Below, piece by piece: positions 61,201 through 64,000 of a stretch of DNA of 64,000 nucleotides; position 1 is the stretch's first letter; every line of letters starts with the position of its first letter. A program made the translations under genes and the position numbers. The notes under the pieces are model-generated. The model had not been told where the DNA came from and ran no database searches. It was given only the letters and a program-made list of their open reading frames with translations. Source of the stretch: Planctomycetaceae bacterium (GTDB taxonomy: Bacteria; Planctomycetota; Planctomycetia; Planctomycetales; Planctomycetaceae); NCBI GenBank assembly GCA_021732785.1, contig JAKFUG010000001.1:1-64000 (forward strand). Reading direction: 5' to 3'.

Positions 61201-61732
61201 CGGGAACACGTTCAAAGCCGCGATCCTGCAACCATGTCGAGATGGCATCGAGATCGAGTGTATCGCCGACGCGCCACCGTTGTGTGGCTTCTTCTCGACG
61301 GCTGCGGCTCGGGACCGGTTGCAGCAGCGCTTGCATCGTGGCAATGACAATCCGCGGCGGGGTCGCGCTTTCCAATGCCTTCAGTACGCGCAACCGGCTG
61401 CCGAGGATCGGGTCCGACATCCGCAATTCTTCGGGGAGCATTTCCCACGCGGGAAACAGCAGCGGTGTCACCCCGGCAAATGTTTGAACATCGAGCGCCC
61501 ACGCATCGAGTTCTTTCTCGCGCGGCAGAATGACCAGCACCGTTGACGGGGCCACCGAAGAGAGTGCAGCGACGACCATCGCCGCGGCGGAAGCCCAGGC
61601 ACCGTCGATGCTGGTGAGCTGAGCCGCCGTCAGCGCGCGCGCCACCGCCTGGAAATCCGGCTGCCGGGCCAGTCGAGCGGCCAGGTTTTCCAGTTCACTG
61701 CGATCAACGGATGGTGTGTCGTCCGCCGTCAT
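58289..61732 (-). CDS. mfd: Transcription-repair coupling factor
   Basis: Pushes stalled RNA polymerase off damaged DNA and recruits UvrA. The 1147-residue protein has a UvrB-homology N-domain (VPAVEMPGEFSLRGGILDVFSPD), the polymerase-interaction domain LAEGDLIVHLSHGIGRYRGMKLLE, translocase motifs (ICGDVGYGKTEVAMRA, LLVIDEEQRFGVEAKE, TLSATPIPRTLHLSLLGVRD, SGLDIPNANTIFI, QLRGRVGRYKHRAYCYLL) and the C-terminal TRCF domain. Between FRLLSLG and LLVLSDNELF there is an extra stretch of about 40 residues (391-433) encoded by a palindromic repeat (60459-60540) inserted in frame: PSVEEACEEKTLAEPVAHTE is part of it. It falls before the polymerase-interaction domain, at a domain linker. Length is otherwise normal. 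Confidence 0.96.
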   Translation of the reverse strand: MTADDTPSVDRSELENLAARLARQPDFQAVARALTAAQLTSIDGAWASAAAMVVAALSSVAPSTVLVILPREKELDAWALDVQTFAGVTPLLFPAWEMLPEELRMSDPILGSRLRVLKALESATPPRIVIATMQALLQPVPSRSRREEATQRWRVGDTLDLDAISTWLQDRGFERVPAVEMPGEFSLRGGILDVFSPDASDPVRIELFGDEIDSLRTFSVETQQKLQELREITLTLISPIKNTGEATDTLRSDGENLLASLPTGAWVVLQELDDLQAEGKLYLQRLDDRRGLFSVEATFAQCQRFGSVQLAGLVANGYETTCHLKTQSIERFVRPKSEALAELAEAAGRDETILIACHNKAARLRLAELLAESAPDLVSRVQLGLGHVSHGFRLLSLGATASASVLPSVEEACEEKTLAEPVAHTETSSRATPTLLVLSDNELFSRTEVVRVPRKKRLESRAIDSFLDLAEGDLIVHLSHGIGRYRGMKLLEKEGQTEEHLHLEFKDAIKLFVPVTLIHLVQKYVGGGKSTPELSKVGGTGWAKKKQKVAEAVSDMASDMIRLQAERDSKPGLACPEDSHWQQEFDAAFPYTETDDQLRAIADLKGDMMLPRPMDRLICGDVGYGKTEVAMRAVFKAVDAGRQAAVLVPTTVLAEQHFRSFSERMAEFPVTIASLSRFKTKGEQKEVIEGLAAGTIDIVIGTHRIVSPDMRFKDLGLLVIDEEQRFGVEAKETLKKFRLEIDVLTLSATPIPRTLHLSLLGVRDISNLETPPQDRLAVETRVCRFDGELIRHAIVREMNRGGQIYFVHNRIFDIESIANRLRTLVPEAKVDIMHGQMSEDPLELAMLKFVRGETDILVATTIIESGLDIPNANTIFIHQAENYGLSDLHQLRGRVGRYKHRAYCYLLLSEGKTLTSTAARRLKAIEEFSELGAGFKIALRDLEIRGAGNILGTEQSGHIAAVGYELYCQLLENAVRALKREPMKEHRHVAVDLPMSAYLPPEYVPSGRPKIEMYRKVTSVSSHELLEQVREEFRDRFGPVPPPVEALIQIRSLQLDALVWQIDDIHLEDEWVVLGYRNPRKMQKLMKQSPHVIRVVSERQAYIPLPTKLDRKTEILGFLKSILQSKPVESYNTPPSVPAESRRLSAG
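60459..60540. repeat. Palindromic element inserted in frame inside mfd, copy 4
   Basis: Arms 60459-60485 (GTGTGTGCCACTGGCTCTGC then CAGTGTC) and 60518-60540 (GACACTGGC-CGAGGC-AGTGGCAC) pair with a few mismatches and match the intergenic copies at 39474 and 53001. It stays in frame with mfd, adding an apparent linker insertion rather than breaking the gene. Confidence 0.85.
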
Positions 61733-61916
61733 TCACTGCGGTCCGCGCAAACGCCCGCACGCCACCGATGCCGTCGGGCACCGGGGCGTTTGAGTTTTTG
61801 TGTCGGCGGAATTGTAGCGAAGTTTCGCATTCCGCCAAGTCGTCTTAGCCGCTCGTCAATGACGGGGGGAGCGCCAATCATGTACGCACACGGGGGATTT
61901 CGCAAAGCGGCAAGCG

Positions 61917-63365
61917 TTATGCGAGAATCGGCAACAACATCGACGCCCCGTGTTGGTATTCGCGAGTCACGATTTCGCCCATTAATGTTGTCGGCGTGCA
62001 ATCGGCAATTTGCACATCGACCAGCGTACCCGCCAGTCGCGGATTGCCGGGGAAGACGATGATGCGGTCACACATGCTGCGCCCCATCAATTGAACCGGG
62101 CCGGCGGTCGCGTCGGTTTCGCCCCGCTTTTCGGCGGTCTTGCTCATGCCCTCGACGAGGACTTCCACTGTCCGGCCGATGAACGCCGCGTTGTCTTCTT
62201 CGCTGATGGCGTTCTGCAGCTCAAGCATTTCCTGATTACGCTGCCGTTTGACCTCTTCGGGGATATCGTCCGGCATCATGTCAAACGCTTTGGTTCCCGG
62301 CCGCGGGCTGTATTTGAAAATGAAGCTGTTCTTGAAGCGGAACTCGCGAATCAAGTCGAGGCTCAACTGGTGCGCAGCATCCGTTTCGCCGCAGAAACCG
62401 ACAATGAAATCGCTCGACACGGCGGCATTCGGCAGCGTCGTCTGGATGCGGGCCATCATGTCGCGGTACTGAGCGATGGTATAACCGCGCTTCATCCGCT
62501 TCAGCATTTCATCGCAGCCGGATTGGGCCGGAACATGCAGATACTGCGCACACTTCGGCAAGTCGCGAACGGCCTGCAAGAGATCGTCGGTCATGTCGCG
62601 CGGATAGTTCGTGACGAACTTCAACCGCAGCAAGCCGTCGATCTCCGAAATCGCGGCGAGCAGATCCGACAGCCGCCATGTCCGGCCGTCTTCGACAAAC
62701 CGAAAACTGTTCACCGTCTGACCGAGCAGCGTGACTTCTTTCACGCCCTGATCGACCAGCACACGGCACTCTTTGAGAATGTCCGTCGGATTACGGCTCT
62801 GTTCCGGTCCGCGCGTCATCGGCACGACGCAGTACGTGCAGAACTTATCGCAGCCGAACATGATCCGCACGAACGCCTGATACGGCGATGGCCGCATCGC
62901 CGGTTCCCGCAGCGGGTCGTAGCTTTGGAAGCTGCCGGAGACTTCGGTTCGCGTCCCTTCCCGGCGATTGAGGCTGACGGCGACCGCCCGTTGACGGCTC
63001 ACACGGGCTTCGTCAATCAGCCGGGGAATCTCGGCGAGTTGTCCGGTGCCGACGACGATGTCGACATGCGGCGCCTTCTGAAAGACGAGTTCCTGATCCT
63101 TCTGCGCCATGCAGCCGAGAACACCGATGACCTGTTGCGGCCGCGCCCGTTTGCTGAATTTCAAGCGGCCGAGCGCACTGTAGATTTTGTGCTCGGCATG
63201 TTCCCGGACGCTGCAGGTGTTGAAGAGAACCGTGTCCGCATCGGCAATCGCTTCGGTAAGTTCATACCCCTGTTGACGCAGCGCCGCCACGACCAGTTCG
63301 CTGTCCAGCATGTTCATCTGGCAGCCAACGGTTTCGATAAACAGCTTGTTATTGTGCGTCGTCAT
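61917..63365 (-). CDS. miaB: tRNA-2-methylthio-N6-dimethylallyladenosine synthase
   Basis: A radical-SAM methylthiotransferase that modifies A37 of tRNAs reading UNN codons. The 482-residue protein has the N-terminal UPF0004 domain with three cluster Cys (VGCQMNMLDSE, FNTCSVREHAE, VLGCMAQKD), the radical-SAM motif GCDKFCTYCVVPMTRG, VTLLGQTVNSFRF and a C-terminal TRAM-like part (LVEGMSKTAEKRGETDATAGPVQLMG). Length is normal. YgfZ, which supports MiaB in E. coli, is encoded at 38448. About 180 bases upstream of mfd on the same strand. Confidence 0.96.
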   Translation of the reverse strand: MTTHNNKLFIETVGCQMNMLDSELVVAALRQQGYELTEAIADADTVLFNTCSVREHAEHKIYSALGRLKFSKRARPQQVIGVLGCMAQKDQELVFQKAPHVDIVVGTGQLAEIPRLIDEARVSRQRAVAVSLNRREGTRTEVSGSFQSYDPLREPAMRPSPYQAFVRIMFGCDKFCTYCVVPMTRGPEQSRNPTDILKECRVLVDQGVKEVTLLGQTVNSFRFVEDGRTWRLSDLLAAISEIDGLLRLKFVTNYPRDMTDDLLQAVRDLPKCAQYLHVPAQSGCDEMLKRMKRGYTIAQYRDMMARIQTTLPNAAVSSDFIVGFCGETDAAHQLSLDLIREFRFKNSFIFKYSPRPGTKAFDMMPDDIPEEVKRQRNQEMLELQNAISEEDNAAFIGRTVEVLVEGMSKTAEKRGETDATAGPVQLMGRSMCDRIIVFPGNPRLAGTLVDVQIADCTPTTLMGEIVTREYQHGASMLLPILA

Positions 63366-63407
63366 CGGTATTCACCAGCCCGCAGCGCGAGCAAGGGAGT
63401 CAGGAGG

Positions 63408-63538
63408 GGAACCACGGAATACACGGACCACACGGAAAAATGCAGGAAATGAATGCAGAAGGGGAGGGGCAGACAATCCTCAGTCCATCGCTCCCTTCCC
63501 TCGCATTTTTCCGTGTCCTCCGTGTATTCCGTGGTTCC
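63408..63538. repeat. Long inverted repeat GGAACCACGGAATACACGGA
   Basis: Arms 63408-63443 and 63503-63538 are 36 bases each with one or two mismatches; loop 59 bases. It fills the gap between the small membrane protein gene and miaB (both minus strand). A different sequence family from the other palindromes in the window. Confidence 0.87.
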
Positions 63539-63574
63539 TCGTATTTGTTTTCCGTCGCTGACGCTTCCGGCTCG

Positions 63575-63802
63575 TCAAGCGGCTTTTGCGGTCGGTTTCG
63601 GCGTTGTTTCGCGGGTGGCTTCCAAGCCCGGCAGGCGGTCTTTCTCGGCTTGGATCGCGGCGGCTTCAGCTTCGCGGCGACGGGTTTCGGCGTTCACCAG
63701 ATCGGCGAACGTTCGTCGCCGATGCAGCACCATCAACGCCAGCAGCGTCTGCACGGCAAACACCGCGGCGATGCCATAAATCAGCAGCGACCATCGGGAC
63801 AT
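63575..63802 (-). CDS. Small single-helix membrane protein with charged tail
   Basis: A 75-residue protein: one N-terminal helix (SLLIYGIAAVFAVQTLLALMVL), a basic stop-transfer (HRRRTF), then a charged helix (NAETRRREAEAAAIQAEKDR) and a Pro/Lys/Ala end. Probably an inner-membrane protein with a short cytoplasmic coiled coil. GGAG upstream supports ATG 63802. Lies between efp and miaB on the same strand. No known family. Confidence 0.6.
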   Translation of the reverse strand: MSRWSLLIYGIAAVFAVQTLLALMVLHRRRTFADLVNAETRRREAEAAAIQAEKDRLPGLEATRETTPKPTAKAA

Positions 63803-63818
63803 GATGGGCTCCACCCAA

Positions 63819-63895
63819 GGTGGCAGGCGATAGGTGGTCGGTGGCAGGCAGAAAAGACTCTTCTGCCCATCACCGACCACCTGCCACCCATCACC
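63819..63895. repeat. Inverted repeat GGTGGCAGGCGATAGGTGGTCGGTGGCAG
   Basis: Arms 63819-63853 and 63861-63895 pair over 35 bases with about six mismatches and a 7-base loop; each arm contains the unit GGTGGYAGG twice. The right arm touches the efp stop codon, so on the minus strand this hairpin directly follows the gene. Confidence 0.75.
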
Positions 63896-64000
63896 TACTC
63901 CCGCACGCGTTCCACATACTCACCGGTTTGCGTATTGATCTTCACCATGTCGCCGGTGTCGACGAAGGACGGAACCTGGACTTCGACACCGTTATCAACC
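63895..64000 (-). CDS. efp: Elongation factor P, C-terminal fragment
   Basis: The last 34 codons of a gene entering from the right edge. The residues (NGVEVQVPSFVDTGDMVKIN then TQTGEYVERVRE and stop) match the C-terminal OB-domain end of EF-P, which relieves ribosome stalling at polyproline. The signature VPSFVDTGDxxKxxTxTGEYxERV is clear. The rest lies outside the window. Confidence 0.88.
   Translation of the reverse strand, partial: VDNGVEVQVPSFVDTGDMVKINTQTGEYVERVRE

Noticed and set aside
39421-63900. CRISPR array among the repeated sequences
   Set aside because: The repeats are isolated inverted pairs at scattered sites, not regularly spaced direct repeats, and no cas gene is present.
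1-64000. tRNA or rRNA genes, insertion sequences, prophage
   Set aside because: I looked through the intergenic gaps for cloverleaf ends, rRNA-like blocks, transposase or integrase genes and saw none; a tRNAscan or Rfam search would settle it.

Overview
This is a GC-rich bacterial chromosome segment, most likely from a planctomycete (Planctomycetota). The evidence is the gene families present (DUF4432, DUF1445 and DUF4392 proteins, a FloA-type flotillin, matrixin-like protease, orphan PfaD, very large multihaem cytochromes), the many secreted or lipid-anchored proteins, and intergenic gaps full of small inverted repeats. I cannot fix the genus. I saw no rRNA, tRNA, CRISPR array, transposase or phage gene.

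Layout. 1-9.6 kb: end of an unknown gene, a family 2 glycosyltransferase, DUF4432 epimerase-like protein, argG, a small Ala/Pro-rich protein, GlsB-type membrane protein, pfaD, pdxJ and glutamate dehydrogenase. 9.8-11.4 kb: a messy minus-strand unit headed by a sigma-factor-like protein, with reading-frame anomalies and a strong terminator. 11.6-20.4 kb: PcrA/UvrD helicase, secreted matrixin-type protease, sugar ABC permease, DUF3472, MOSC, DUF1445 and an ABC ATPase. 20.4-36.9 kb: one twelve-gene minus-strand respiratory operon. 37.3-49.7 kb: DUF4392, YgfZ, RDD protein, floA, squalene-cyclase-fold protein, aroB, MBOAT acyltransferase, VWA protein and small hypotheticals. 50-64 kb: a ParD antitoxin with a dead ParE toxin, acs, a DUF58/transglutaminase pair, a parvulin lipoprotein, mfd, miaB, a small membrane protein and the end of efp.

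The respiratory operon is the centre of the window. In transcription order it encodes a Rieske protein with a long Ala/Pro-rich extension, a split cytochrome b (b6-like half and an enlarged subunit-IV-like half), a ~1385-residue octahaem cytochrome c with an embedded PDZ domain, a cupredoxin lipoprotein, a dihaem lipoprotein, then CoxB, CoxA (A2-type), CtaA, CtaB, CoxC (large soluble insertion) and CoxD. No cytochrome c1 or f is present, so the octahaem protein probably takes its place. Electrons would run from quinol through the Rieske/b complex and octahaem protein to the oxidase, with the two lipoproteins as possible carriers.

The second theme is dispersed palindromes. At least eight different inverted-repeat families sit between genes, one of them in four copies, including a copy inserted in frame within mfd. 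A hairpin family based on GAAGCCCAGGGATTC shows compensatory base changes and probably serves as terminators. Other points: both domain families of D-glutamate cyclase are present as separate genes, and the ParE toxin carries a frameshift and a nonsense codon beside an intact antitoxin.
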